This document shows positions 1 through 8,575 of a stretch of 64,000 bases of DNA, one piece after another; positions within the stretch are counted from its first letter, which is position 1, and each line of letters begins with the position of its first letter. The stretch is from NCBI GenBank assembly GCA_019635355.1, contig JAHBZQ010000001.1, positions 2,480,001 to 2,544,000 on the forward strand, read 5' to 3'. Source of the DNA: Rhizobacter sp. GTDB taxonomy: Bacteria; Pseudomonadota; Gammaproteobacteria; Burkholderiales; Burkholderiaceae_C. The position numbers and the translations under genes are program-made. A model generated the notes under the pieces. It was given only the letters and a program-made list of their open reading frames with translations. It searched no databases and had not been told where the DNA came from.

Positions 1-1245
1 GGCGCGCTCGCCCACCACGCGCGACCAGGTGTGGTCGACGGCCACCAGCGCCTGCGCCGCGGCACGGCGCTCGCCCGAGTAGCTGTGCAGCAGCGCCGGC
101 TCGGCGCGGCCGGTGAGCACCGAGATCAGCTTCCAGCCGAGGTTGAAGGTGTCGCCCATCGAGACGTTCATGCCCTGGCCGGCCTTGGGGCTGTGGGTGT
201 GGCAGGCGTCGCCGGCCAGCATCACGCGGGGTGCGCGCATGGCCACCTCGTGCGCGGGCACGTCGTCGAACTTGTCGGTGAGCCGGTGGCCGATCTCGTA
301 GATCGACCACCACACCACTTCCTTCACGTCGAGCTGGAAGGGGCGGAAGATGCGCTGGGCCTTGGCGATGATGTGCTCGGCGCCCAGGCCGCGGCTGGCC
401 ACACGCTCGTCGTCGCCGAGGCGGTCGAGCTCGACGTAGAGCCGCACCAGGTGGCCGCCCTCGCGCGGCAGCACCATGAGCGTGCCTTCGCCCTGAGAGC
501 GCACGAAGGATTTCATGCGCCAGTCGGGGAAGTCGGTCACCGCCAGCAGGTCCATCACGCCCCAGGCCTGGTGGGCGGCGTCGCCGTGCAGCGCGCCGCC
601 GATGGCGCGGCGCACGTTGGAGCGCGCACCGTCGCAGCCGATCACGTAGTTGGCGCGCAGCTGCACGGTCTCGCCTTCGCGCTCGGGTGCGGTGTGCGCG
701 AGCGTCACGTGCACCGGGTGGTCGTGGGCCTCGGGGTCGATGCGCAGGTCGAGCACCTTCAAGCCGTAGTCGGGTGCGAGGCGCGTGGGCGCGTGGCGCA
801 TGCGGTCGAGGAACATGTCGTGCACACGGGCCTGGTTGATGAGCACGTGCGGCATCTCGGAGGTGCCGGCGGGCACGTCGTCGACACGCGCCACGCGGGT
901 GAGCTGCCCATCGTCGCCAGGCGACCAGAAGGTGGTCTCGTTGATCCACACCGATTCGCGCAGCACCTTCTCGGCGAAGCCGAAGGCCTGGAACATCTCC
1001 ATCGTGCGCACGCTGATGCCGTCGGCTTGGCCCTTCTCCATCGGCCCCAGCTTCGGCTCGACCACCATCGTGCGGATCTGCGGCACCTGTGCGAGCTGCG
1101 CTGCGAGGCAGAGCCCAGCGGGGCCGGCGCCGGCAATCAGCACGTCGACAGTCTCGGGCAGCGGGTCGCCCGCACCGCGATGGCCTGCAGCGGCGGGGTG
1201 AACATCGGGGTCGCCGGGGCGAAAGCCATGGAGGTGGAATTGCAT
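1..1245 (-). CDS. mobA: 3-hydroxybenzoate 4-monooxygenase-like FAD hydroxylase (partial)
   Basis: The frame is open from an ATG at 1245 to the left edge of the window, so about 415 N-terminal residues of a protein of roughly 640 are present. The N-terminus MQFHLHGFRPGDPDV matches the Comamonas MobA group of phenol-type flavoprotein hydroxylases. Visible motifs are the FAD Rossmann GAGPAG (about 39-44), the NAD(P)H/FAD-linked GCDGARSNVRRAIG and the second FAD motif GDACHTHSPKAGQG. Family knowledge: MobA converts 3-hydroxybenzoate to protocatechuate in the cytoplasm. The divergent MarR gene supports this, because mobA is controlled by the MarR protein MobR in Comamonas. The C-terminal thioredoxin-like dimer domain lies outside the window. 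A related phenol hydroxylase with another substrate is the main alternative. Confidence 0.85.
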   Translation of the reverse strand, partial: MQFHLHGFRPGDPDVHPAAAGHRGAGDPLPETVDVLIAGAGPAGLCLAAQLAQVPQIRTMVVEPKLGPMEKGQADGISVRTMEMFQAFGFAEKVLRESVWINETTFWSPGDDGQLTRVARVDDVPAGTSEMPHVLINQARVHDMFLDRMRHAPTRLAPDYGLKVLDLRIDPEAHDHPVHVTLAHTAPEREGETVQLRANYVIGCDGARSNVRRAIGGALHGDAAHQAWGVMDLLAVTDFPDWRMKSFVRSQGEGTLMVLPREGGHLVRLYVELDRLGDDERVASRGLGAEHIIAKAQRIFRPFQLDVKEVVWWSIYEIGHRLTDKFDDVPAHEVAMRAPRVMLAGDACHTHSPKAGQGMNVSMGDTFNLGWKLISVLTGRAEPALLHSYSGERRAAAQALVAVDHTWSRVVGERA

Positions 1246-1274
1246 GCCGTGTCCTTCCACTTTGTAAGTTCACA

Positions 1275-1296
1275 TATGATATGTATACATACTATA
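1275..1296. promoter_or_regulatory. Palindromic operator candidate between mobA and the MarR gene
   Basis: A 10-bp perfect palindrome ATGTATACAT (1281-1290) sits inside a 22-bp imperfect inverted repeat. It lies in the only AT-rich stretch of the 94-bp gap between the divergent starts. MarR regulators normally bind such sites in the shared promoter. The core TGTATACA also occurs at the 34-kb operon, where a GntR protein is the likelier binder, so which regulator binds here is open. Confidence 0.55.
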
Positions 1297-1339
1297 TCGG
1301 TCAAGGATCATCAAACGGTCAAGACACAAGGAGGCCTGG

Positions 1340-1765
1340 GTGGAACGAATTGAGATGGCGGGGCATTTGATCCGCCGCCTGCACCAGCAGTCGATGCAGG
1401 TGTTTCAGGCGCAGACGCAGGCCGCGGGCTTCGACCTGACCTCGGTGCAGTTCGCCTCGCTCGACGCGATTGCGCAGCAGCCCGGCATCGACCAGGCGAG
1501 CCTCGCCGCCACCATCAGCTTCGACCGCGCCACCATCGGCGGCGTGGTCGATCGCCTGGAGCAGAAGGGCCTGGTGCAGCGCGAGGTGAGCCCGCACGAC
1601 CGCCGCGCCCGCCTGCTGCAGCTCACGCGCGAAGGCAAGCAACTGCTGGCCGCCGTGCGGCCGGTGGTGGTGGATTTGCAGGCCGACATCCTCGCGCCGC
1701 TGAGCGCGCGGGAGCAGGCCACCTTCGTGGCGCTGGCGCGCAAGGCCCTGGGGCTGGTCGACTGA
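1340..1765 (+). CDS. mobR: MarR-family transcriptional regulator (MobR-like)
   Basis: This 141-residue protein has the usual MarR length. It contains a winged helix-turn-helix (about residues 30-100) with the typical wing region RREVSPHDRRARLLQLT, and helical dimerisation segments at both ends. The start is the GTG at 1340, because a strong ribosome binding site AAGGAGG lies at 1328-1334 with ideal spacing. It is divergent from mobA. By analogy with Comamonas MobR it probably represses mobA and itself until 3-hydroxybenzoate or a related aromatic acid binds. The ligand is an inference from context. Confidence 0.85.
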   Translation: MERIEMAGHLIRRLHQQSMQVFQAQTQAAGFDLTSVQFASLDAIAQQPGIDQASLAATISFDRATIGGVVDRLEQKGLVQREVSPHDRRARLLQLTREGKQLLAAVRPVVVDLQADILAPLSAREQATFVALARKALGLVD

Positions 1766-1863
1766 AAGGCCGCGACCAGCCGGCCGAGCGCCGGGCCGCC
1801 CCAAGCCGGCCGGCATCCCCTCGGGGGATCGGCAGGTATCCCTGCCGAGGGGCCGTCTTCCCT

Positions 1864-3084
1864 TCAGGCTGCGATGGGATCGAAGGGCGCGTGGCCGGTG
1901 TCGTCGTGGAAGACGTTGGGCATCTCGTCGTTCGTCGCCTGCACCTGGTTGCGGCCTGCGCGCTTGGCGCGGTAGAGCGCCTCGTCGGCGCGCATCAAGA
2001 GGCGCGAGGGCTCTTCACTCGGGCCCTTCCATTCGGCCACGCCGAAGCTGGCCGAGAGGGCGAGCGGCCCACCCTCGCGCGGCACCTGCTGCGCGGCGAG
2101 GTGGGCGCGCAGCGCCTCGGCGGTCTGCGCCGCCTGGGCGAGGCCCACGCCGGGCAGCAGCACGATGAACTCCTCGCCACCGAAGCGGCCCACGCGGTCG
2201 ACCTCGCGCACGTGGGTTTGCAAGAGCGCGGCCGTGTGCTTCAGGGCCTGGTCGCCGGCGGCGTGCCCGTGGCGGTCGTTGATCGACTTGAAGTGGTCGA
2301 GGTCGACCATCACCACCGCGAAGGTGTCGCCCACGCGGCGGCTGCGGTGCAGCTGCTCGTCGATGGCTTCCTGCATGGCGCGGCGGTTCAAGAGGCCGGT
2401 GAGCCCGTCGTGCCGGGCGCGCCAGCGCAGCTGCTGGATGAGGCGCGCCACCACCAGCGCCATCAGCATGGCGTGCAGCATCGCGATCACCGCCACCACC
2501 GCCATCGCGGTGCCCACGTTGAGCGAGCTGTGCGAGGCGATCTCGGTGGCCAGCGCATCGGGCTTGAGCGCGGTGCGCAGCGCGCGGCCGGCCGAGTTCA
2601 CGCCCGCGAGCAGCAGCGGCACCGCCAGCACCCACGGGAAGCGCAGGCCGAGCGTGTGGCGCGCGTAGCGGTAGAGGTCCCACGCCGTCCAGAGGTAGAG
2701 CGTCATGGTGATGGTGTAATGCACCACCGCCTGCTCGCGGCGCCAGGCCGGGTCGGCGCCGATCCACGAGGCCAGCGCGGCGGTGGCCAGCAGCGCGGCG
2801 TGCGGCACGTAGCGCCGCTTCTGCCCGGTGAAGTGCCACACGCCTTGCTGCAGCAGCGCAAGCCCGGCGATGGCGAGCAGGACGCCGGCCATCGGCAGCG
2901 CCGCGAGGTGGGTGCCAAGGTAGATGAAGGCGGTGGCGCTGCAGGCCGCGTAGGCCGACCAGTGCGCGGCGGCCGCGCGCGTCTCGCGGATCCACCAGGC
3001 GCCCAGGCCCCACATCACCGCCGCGACGGCCTGCACCATCGCCAGCATCAAGAACGCAATTTCAGAAGGCGTGAGATTCGACAT
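1864..3084 (-). CDS. Membrane diguanylate cyclase (GGDEF)
   Basis: This 406-residue protein has about six hydrophobic segments in residues 1-230, an MHYT/7TM-like sensor region of unknown ligand, followed by a GGDEF domain. The active-site motif is GGEEF (302-306), a functional variant. The inhibitory I-site RxxD is present as REVD (293-296), five residues upstream of it. It should therefore make cyclic di-GMP and be product-inhibited. The start is taken at MSNLTPSE (3084), preceded by GGGAG; a longer reading would add a non-hydrophobic Arg/Gly-rich leader. The gene is convergent with the MarR gene. Confidence 0.88.
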   Translation of the reverse strand: MSNLTPSEIAFLMLAMVQAVAAVMWGLGAWWIRETRAAAAHWSAYAACSATAFIYLGTHLAALPMAGVLLAIAGLALLQQGVWHFTGQKRRYVPHAALLATAALASWIGADPAWRREQAVVHYTITMTLYLWTAWDLYRYARHTLGLRFPWVLAVPLLLAGVNSAGRALRTALKPDALATEIASHSSLNVGTAMAVVAVIAMLHAMLMALVVARLIQQLRWRARHDGLTGLLNRRAMQEAIDEQLHRSRRVGDTFAVVMVDLDHFKSINDRHGHAAGDQALKHTAALLQTHVREVDRVGRFGGEEFIVLLPGVGLAQAAQTAEALRAHLAAQQVPREGGPLALSASFGVAEWKGPSEEPSRLLMRADEALYRAKRAGRNQVQATNDEMPNVFHDDTGHAPFDPIAA

Positions 3085-3297
3085 GCACCGCCGCTCCCGG
3101 ATCCCTGATTTTCCCTGGCCGGGGGTATAGCACGCGCGGGCACCGGCCCCGCCGACGAGGCCCCGTGCGGTCGGCGCGTTAGCCGCCCACCACGACACTG
3201 ACACCTTGGCGACACCGCACCCGTTGTGTTGGCGCGACTCCGCTCATCCAACGTGCCAGATGTCACACAGCGAGGCCAGAATGCGAGGGTTTTCCAC

Positions 3298-3567
3298 TAG
3301 GGCCTGTTCACACTAGATGAGCGCCCGCGTGACTCAACAAAAGCCCGCCAACGAGGCGCAAAGCGCAGCTGTAGCACTTGCTACAGCGAGCATTTGCAAC
3401 GCTGTGGGCGGGCTTTTGCTGAGATCACCCGAAGGGCCGGGGCCTGAAGGCGCGTGCGGCGGCGTTGCAGCGTCGTTGTGTGCCACGGGCACACGGCCTC
3501 CGCTGCGCCTTGCCGCCCACGCCTTCAGGCCTCGGCGTGGGTGCTCATCTAGTGTGAACAGGCCCTA
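3298..3567. mobile_element. MITE-like element with 25-bp perfect terminal inverted repeats
   Basis: The ends at 3298-3322 and 3543-3567 are perfect reverse complements of one another (25 bp, starting TAGGGCCTGTTCACACTAGA). The outermost TA may be a target duplication. The 270-bp body holds no credible gene but several nested inverted repeats: AAAAGCCCGCC at 3340-3350 against its complement at 3408-3418, a CTGTAGCACTTGCTACAG hairpin, and a GGCCTGAAGGCG / CGCCTTCAGGCC pair. Size, end structure and lack of a transposase fit a non-autonomous miniature transposon. The parent family is not identified, but a TA or CTAR target would suit IS630 or IS5. The rest of the gene-free stretch (3085-3297 and 3568-3579) shows nothing I recognise. 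Confidence 0.75.
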
Positions 3568-3579
3568 AGCAATACCACC

Positions 3580-3969
3580 ATGACCTTCCGCCCCGCCAAG
3601 CCTCTCTTCCTGATCGCCCTGGCCCTGCCGATGGCCACCGCCCACGCCCAGAACGGCGGCAATGAGCACGATGCGATGCTGTACCTCGAATCGCTGGCCA
3701 TGCCCAAGCGCGCCACCGTGTGCGCCAACCGCCTGGCAGGTTATGCGCACAAGTTCGACCCGAAATTCGCCGCCTGGCGCAATGCCAACCAGGCCCGCCT
3801 GGTGGCTGGCGAAGCGACCCTGCGTGCCCAGCAAGACTTCGCCAACCAGGTGCAGAGCGTGACCCTGGTCGCCACGCAGAACCTCGAGCGCGCCACGCCC
3901 GAGCTGCTGAAGGAAGACTGCAACGCCATGCTGGACGAGCTGACCGTCGCCTCGCGCGACACGCGCTGA
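3580..3969 (+). CDS. Small periplasmic protein of unknown function
   Basis: This 129-residue protein begins with a signal peptide that ends at about ATAHAQ (residues 18-24). The mature part is mostly helical and has two cysteines (in the TVCANR and KEDCNA contexts) that could form a disulfide. No family is recognised. It starts 13 bp after the MITE-like element, so the element may have replaced or supplied its promoter. No strong ribosome binding site is visible. Confidence 0.6.
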   Translation: MTFRPAKPLFLIALALPMATAHAQNGGNEHDAMLYLESLAMPKRATVCANRLAGYAHKFDPKFAAWRNANQARLVAGEATLRAQQDFANQVQSVTLVATQNLERATPELLKEDCNAMLDELTVASRDTR

Positions 3970-4050
3970 GGGGCGATCCACTCGCCACCGGTGGCGGTCA
4001 GTCGTGTGCGTTTAAGCTCCCGCTCCACGACCACTGCACACCCCGCCCCC

Positions 4051-4407
4051 ATGTCCTACATGCTGCTCATCCACGAACCGGTCGGCCAGCGTGCCGAGCG
4101 CGGCGAGGCCGAAGGCCGGGTCCTTTACGACCGCATGCTGAGCTGGGGGGCGACGCTCAAGGCGCGCGGGGTGCTCGTCGCCAGCGAGTCGCTCAAGTCG
4201 CTCGACGAAAGCGCTGCGCGCCTGCAGGTGCGCGGCGGCAAGACCTTGGTGCTCGATGGCCCGTTCGCCGAGGCGAAGGAAATGGTGGGCGGCTTCTTCC
4301 TCCTCAACTGCACCACGCGCGAGGAAGCCGTCGCCATTGCCGCCACCTGCCCGGCCGCCGAATGGGCGACGGTCGAGGTGCGGGGCATCGCGCCCTGCTA
4401 CGAGTGA
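4051..4407 (+). CDS. YCII/DGPF-domain protein, copy 1
   Basis: This 118-residue alpha/beta protein of the YCII-related family carries the DGPF motif (VLDGPFAEAKEMVGGF). The start at 4051 gives the standard beta-strand beginning MSYMLLIHEP. It is the first gene of a plus-strand run with a second YCII protein, an SRPBCC protein, a VOC protein and an ECF42-type sigma factor. Family knowledge: DGPF proteins are the constant partners of ECF42 sigma factors, and their biochemical role is not established. Confidence 0.88.
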   Translation: MSYMLLIHEPVGQRAERGEAEGRVLYDRMLSWGATLKARGVLVASESLKSLDESAARLQVRGGKTLVLDGPFAEAKEMVGGFFLLNCTTREEAVAIAATCPAAEWATVEVRGIAPCYE

Positions 4408-4539
4408 GCTGATCTCCTGCTGAAACGACGGGCCAGGGTTTTCACCTAGTCGCCCCCTGTCGAAATCGCCACGGCTGCGCCGTCGTGGGAATGAGAGCCG
4501 CCAGCGCCGCGGCTCCTTCCACGAACCAGGAGCGCCGAC

Positions 4540-4968
4540 ATGCGATTCATGATCATCGTCAAGGCCACGCCGGCGGCCGACGCCGCAGCCGCGATGCCCA
4601 CCGAGGCCGAGATGGCCACGATGGCCGACTACCACGAGCAGCTGGTGAAGGCCGGCGTGCTGCTCGACGCGGCCGGGCTGCAACCCAGCGCCCGCGGCTG
4701 GCGCGTGAGCTACGACGCGCAGGGCCGCAAGCGTGTCGTCGACGGCCCCTTCGCCGAGACCAAGGAGCACGTGGCCGGCTACACGCTGATCCAGGTGCGC
4801 TCGGCGGAAGAGGCGCTGGAATGGTCGCGCCGCTTCCCGTCGCCCTTCCCGGGCAGCGAGTGCCACATCGAAGTGCGCCAGCTCCTCGAAGCCGACGACT
4901 TCACCCCCGGCGACGCGGTCGAGCGCTTCAAGGCCATCGACGTGCTCGCCCGCACCACGCGTCACTGA
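4540..4968 (+). CDS. YCII/DGPF-domain protein, copy 2
   Basis: This 142-residue paralogue of the gene at 4051 has the motif VVDGPFAETKEHVAGY and the N-terminal strand MRFMIIVKA. AGGAGCGCC precedes the ATG. It belongs to the same ECF42-associated cluster. The two copies differ in their C-termini: this one has an acidic extension (about 115-142) that the first lacks. Confidence 0.88.
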   Translation: MRFMIIVKATPAADAAAAMPTEAEMATMADYHEQLVKAGVLLDAAGLQPSARGWRVSYDAQGRKRVVDGPFAETKEHVAGYTLIQVRSAEEALEWSRRFPSPFPGSECHIEVRQLLEADDFTPGDAVERFKAIDVLARTTRH

Positions 4969-5000
4969 CGCCGCACTGACCCACCCGCAGGAGCCCCCTC

Positions 5001-5540
5001 ATGGCCAAGATCCTCATCACCTTCGCCGTCGTGCTCGTGGTCGCGCTCGGCACGCTGCTGGCCGTCGCCGCGCGCAAGCCCGACACCTTCCGCTTCGAGC
5101 GTTCGATCACCATCGCCGCGAGCCCCGAGAAGATCCACCCGCTGATCAACGACCTCCACCGCTTCAACAGCTGGAACCCGTACAACAAGAAAGACCCGGC
5201 GATGAAGACCGCCTACCGCGGCCCGCAGGCCGGCCCGGGCGCGGCCTATGACTTCGATGGCAACGGCAACGTGGGCCGCGGCACGCTGTCGATCGTCGAG
5301 CCCTCCGGCCCGAACAGGGTCTCGATGAAGCTCGACATGACGGCCCCGATGGAAGCCCACAACCTGATCGACTTCACCTTGCAGCCCCAGGGCACCGGCA
5401 CCCACGTGACCTGGGCGATGCACGGCCCCACGCCTTTCCTCGCCAAGGTGATGCACACGATCCTCGACATGGACAAGATGCTCGGCACCGACCTCGACGC
5501 CGGCCTGGCCGACCTGAAGGCGCTCGCTGAACGTGCCTGA
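5001..5540 (+). CDS. SRPBCC (START-like) family protein with N-terminal membrane anchor
   Basis: This 179-residue protein has one N-terminal transmembrane or signal segment (about 4-24) followed by a polyketide cyclase/dehydrase-like SRPBCC fold (about 30-175). Members bind hydrophobic ligands in a deep pocket. The ligand here is unknown. It lies between the second DGPF gene and a VOC gene with short gaps, so it is probably co-transcribed with the ECF42 cluster. Confidence 0.8.
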   Translation: MAKILITFAVVLVVALGTLLAVAARKPDTFRFERSITIAASPEKIHPLINDLHRFNSWNPYNKKDPAMKTAYRGPQAGPGAAYDFDGNGNVGRGTLSIVEPSGPNRVSMKLDMTAPMEAHNLIDFTLQPQGTGTHVTWAMHGPTPFLAKVMHTILDMDKMLGTDLDAGLADLKALAERA

Positions 5541-5581
5541 ATCGCGAACCTGATCCACCCCACACGACACCGGAGTACGCC

Positions 5582-5989
5582 ATGACCCACGACATGATCT
5601 TCGTGAACCTCCCCGTGAAAGACCTGCCGCGCTCGCGCGCCTTCTTCGAGGCGCTTGGCTACCACTTCAACCCCGAGTTCAGCAACAGCGAAGGTGCCTG
5701 TTGCGTGATCAGCGATCACATCTACGCGATGCTGCTCACCGAGCCCTTCTTCAAGACCTTCACGAAGAAGCAGATCGCCGATGCGAACCAGAGCATCGAG
5801 ACGCTCATCTCTCTCTCGTGCACCAGCCGCGAGCAGGTCGACGAGATCGTGGCCAAGGCCGTGGCGGCCGGTGGCGTGGCCGACGTGAAGCAGGACTACG
5901 GCTTCATGTACTCGCACGGCTTCCACGACCTCGACGGCCACGGCTGGGGGCTCGTCTACATGGTGCCGGGGGCAACGCCCAACGCCTGA
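5582..5989 (+). CDS. VOC-family (glyoxalase/bleomycin-resistance-like) protein
   Basis: This 135-residue protein has the beta-alpha-beta-beta-beta repeats of the vicinal oxygen chelate fold, beginning MIFVNLPVKDLPRSRAFFEA. It resembles the PhnB/YaeR-like VOC proteins often found near ECF42 sigma factors. Its substrate cannot be told from the sequence. A ribosome binding site (CCGGAG) lies upstream, and the sigma-factor gene starts 21 bp after its end. Confidence 0.82.
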   Translation: MTHDMIFVNLPVKDLPRSRAFFEALGYHFNPEFSNSEGACCVISDHIYAMLLTEPFFKTFTKKQIADANQSIETLISLSCTSREQVDEIVAKAVAAGGVADVKQDYGFMYSHGFHDLDGHGWGLVYMVPGATPNA

Positions 5990-6010
5990 TGGCGCGTGCA
6001 ACACTGGCCC

Positions 6011-7288
6011 ATGACCACCGAGACGACCCACCAAGCCATCACGGCCGTCTGGCGCATCGAAGCGGCCAAGATCATCGCCAGCGTGGCGCGCATGGTGCGC
6101 GACGTGGGCCTGGCCGAAGAGCTGGCGCAAGACGCGCTGGTGAGTGCGCTGGAGCATTGGCCGAAAGACGGCGTGCCCGACAACCCCGCCGCCTGGCTGA
6201 TGACCACCGCCAAGCGCCGCGCCCTCGACCAGCTGCGCCACCACAAACTCGCCGCCGAGAAACACGAGCAGATCGGCCATGAACTCGAAGCGCAGGAGGC
6301 CCTGATCGTGCCGGACTTCGTCGACGCCCTCGACGCCGCCCGCGCCGACGAGATCGGCGACGACATGCTGCGCCTGATCTTCACCGCCTGCCACCCGGTG
6401 CTCAGCACCGAGGCACGCGTGGCGCTCACGCTCAAGATGCTGGGCGGCCTGTCGACGGCCGAGATCGCGCGTGCCTTCCTCGTGCCCGAGCCCACCGTCG
6501 CACAGCGCATCGTGCGCGCCAAGCGCACCTTGGCCGCGGCCAAGGTGCCCTTCGAGCTGCCGCGGGGCGACACGCTCGCGCCGCGCCTGGGCTCGGTGCT
6601 GGAGGTGATCTACCTCGTCTTCAACGAGGGCTACACCGCCACCGCCGGCGACGACTGGATGCGCCCTGCGCTGTGCGACGAAGCGGTGCGCCTCGGTCGC
6701 ATCCTCGCCGGCCTGGCACCCAGCGAGCCCGAGGTGCATGGCCTCATCGCGCTGATGGAGCTGCAGGCCTCACGCACCGCCGCGCGCACCGACGCCGAAG
6801 GCAAGCCCGTGCTGCTGATGGCGCAAGACCGCAACCGGTGGGACCAACTGCTCATCCGTCGCGGCCTCTCGGCGCTGGAGCGTGCCGAGGCGCTCGCCTC
6901 GGGCACGCCCGGGCCCTACGTGCTGCAGGCCGCCATCGCCGCCTGCCATGCGCGTGCCCATGGGGCCGACGAGACCGACTGGCTGCAGATCGCCGCGCTC
7001 TACGACGCGCTGGCGCAGGTGCAACCTTCGCCGGTGGTCGAACTCAACCGCGCCGTCGCGGTGAGCATGGCCTACGGGCCGGCCGAGGCGCTGGCGATCG
7101 TCGACACCATGCGCGACGACCCGGCGCTCAAGAGTTACCAGTGGCTGCCCAGCGTGCGCGGCGACCTGCTCGCCAAGCTCGACCGGCGCGAGGAAGCGCG
7201 CGCCGAGTTCGAGCGCGCGGCGGCGCTGGCCGGCAATGCGCGCGAGCGCGAGTTCCTGCTGGAGCGCGCACGCGCGATGCTCAACTGA
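6011..7288 (+). CDS. ECF42-type RNA polymerase sigma factor
   Basis: This 425-residue protein is much longer than a normal 180-residue ECF sigma factor. Region 2 (about 10-80) and region 4 (about 110-175, AEIARAFLVPEPTVAQRIVRAK) are followed by a 230-residue C-terminal domain of TPR-like helices (DUF6596). This is the hallmark of ECF42. These factors have no anti-sigma factor, and the C-terminal extension is needed for function. Together with the two DGPF genes upstream this is a canonical ECF42 module. The start at 6011 (MTTETTHQ) is preferred to an upstream GTG. Its 3' end overlaps the convergent MFS gene by 8 bp. Confidence 0.9.
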   Translation: MTTETTHQAITAVWRIEAAKIIASVARMVRDVGLAEELAQDALVSALEHWPKDGVPDNPAAWLMTTAKRRALDQLRHHKLAAEKHEQIGHELEAQEALIVPDFVDALDAARADEIGDDMLRLIFTACHPVLSTEARVALTLKMLGGLSTAEIARAFLVPEPTVAQRIVRAKRTLAAAKVPFELPRGDTLAPRLGSVLEVIYLVFNEGYTATAGDDWMRPALCDEAVRLGRILAGLAPSEPEVHGLIALMELQASRTAARTDAEGKPVLLMAQDRNRWDQLLIRRGLSALERAEALASGTPGPYVLQAAIAACHARAHGADETDWLQIAALYDALAQVQPSPVVELNRAVAVSMAYGPAEALAIVDTMRDDPALKSYQWLPSVRGDLLAKLDRREEARAEFERAAALAGNAREREFLLERARAMLN

Positions 7289-8519
7289 CTCGCCCGCGCC
7301 CCGAGGTGCGCCAGCCCAGCAAAGCACCCGATGCGAGCACCAAGGCGGCGATGAAGAACGCGAGCCCCGGCAGGTGCACCCAGGCCTCGCTGCCCACCGA
7401 GACAGAGTAGACCCAGCCGAAGAAGAGCGGCGACAGCACGCCCGCGATGCTGGCCACGCTGTTGTTCGCGCCCTGCAGCTGGCCCTGCTCCGACTCCGAC
7501 ACCCGCCGCGTCATCAGCGACTGCAGCGTGGGCATCGCCAGGCCCCACAGGCCGTTGGGGAACATCGCCGCCACGAAGAGCCAGCCGTTGGGGGCGAGCC
7601 CCATGCAGGCGATGCCCACCGCGCCGAAGCTCAAGCCCAGCACCATCGTCGGCCCGTCGCCCAGGCGCTTGACCACCGGGCCGACGACCACGCCTTGCAT
7701 CAGCATGTCGAGGATGCCCACCAGCGCCAGCAGCCCGCCCACCTGCGCCGCACCCCAGCCGTAGCGGTAGCCCGCGTAGAGCACGAACACCGCCGAGAAG
7801 AGGTGGTGCGCGAAGTGCAGCAGGAAGTTCACGCCGGCCAGGCCCGAGAGCTCGGGGTGCGAGCGCAGCAGCGTGAGCGCCCCGAAGGGGTTGGCGCGCT
7901 TCCAGCTGAAGGCCATGCGCTTCTCGGGCGGCAGCGACTCGGGCAGCACGAAGAGCCCGTAGAGAAAGGTGATGCCCCCGAGCGCCGCCGCCGCCCAGAA
8001 CGGCGCCCGCGGTGACCACTCGCCGAGCAAGCCGCCGAGCAGCGGCCCGGCCACGAAGCCGCCGCTGAACGCCGCGCCCACGAGGCCGTAGACCCGCGCG
8101 CGTTTCTCGGGCGGCGTGATGTCGGCGAGGTAGGCGAACGCGGTGGTGAAGCTCGAGGTGGTGATGCCGGCGATGAGCCGCCCCACCGCCAGCCACCACA
8201 GGTTGGGCGCGAGCGCCATCAGCACGTAGTCGGCCGCGAGCCCCAGCGACGACAGCAGCAGCACCGGCCGCCGACCGTACCGATCCGACAGCGAGCCGAT
8301 GATGGGCGAGGCCACGAACTGCATCAGCGCCCACAGCGCGATGAAGAGCCCGTTGAGCACGCCGGCCTGCGCGTTGGAGCCGACGAACTGCTCGATGAGC
8401 TTGGGCAGCACCGGAATGATGATGCCGAGCGCCACGATGTCGAGCGCGGCGGTGACGAGGATGAAACCCACCGCGGCCTGGCGGTGGAAGACGTTGGCGA
8501 AAGCACTGGTGAAAGGCAT
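7281..8519 (-). CDS. TCR/Tet-family MFS efflux transporter
   Basis: This 412-residue protein has 12 predicted membrane segments and the MFS motif A GSLSDRYGRRPVLL in the loop between segments 2 and 3. Its closest resemblance is to TetA-class drug:proton antiporters (LDIVALGIIIPVLP in segment 1). The substrate is unproven, and resistance to tetracycline should not be assumed from family alone. A second ATG at 8537 in the same frame could be used instead. It is divergent from an AraC-type gene that may regulate it. Confidence 0.85.
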   Translation of the reverse strand: MPFTSAFANVFHRQAAVGFILVTAALDIVALGIIIPVLPKLIEQFVGSNAQAGVLNGLFIALWALMQFVASPIIGSLSDRYGRRPVLLLSSLGLAADYVLMALAPNLWWLAVGRLIAGITTSSFTTAFAYLADITPPEKRARVYGLVGAAFSGGFVAGPLLGGLLGEWSPRAPFWAAAALGGITFLYGLFVLPESLPPEKRMAFSWKRANPFGALTLLRSHPELSGLAGVNFLLHFAHHLFSAVFVLYAGYRYGWGAAQVGGLLALVGILDMLMQGVVVGPVVKRLGDGPTMVLGLSFGAVGIACMGLAPNGWLFVAAMFPNGLWGLAMPTLQSLMTRRVSESEQGQLQGANNSVASIAGVLSPLFFGWVYSVSVGSEAWVHLPGLAFFIAALVLASGALLGWRTSGRGRVS

Positions 8520-8575
8520 GGGCCGCGAGCTTGCCATGCCTGGCCGCCACCGCGGTCTTGCGCGAAGATGGCTCG

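Noticed and set aside
31..1353. Long plus-strand open frame opposite mobA
   Set aside because: It is His/Arg/Val-rich with no domain, typical of the antisense of a high-GC gene; the minus strand codes for a clear flavoprotein hydroxylase.
1796..1863. Terminator between the MarR gene and the diguanylate cyclase
   Set aside because: CGGCAGG/CCTGCCG can pair, but there is no T-run on either strand, so I did not list it.
3317..3568. 83-codon frame inside the MITE-like element
   Set aside because: It is formed of inverted-repeat sequence and has no start signal; it is not a transposase.
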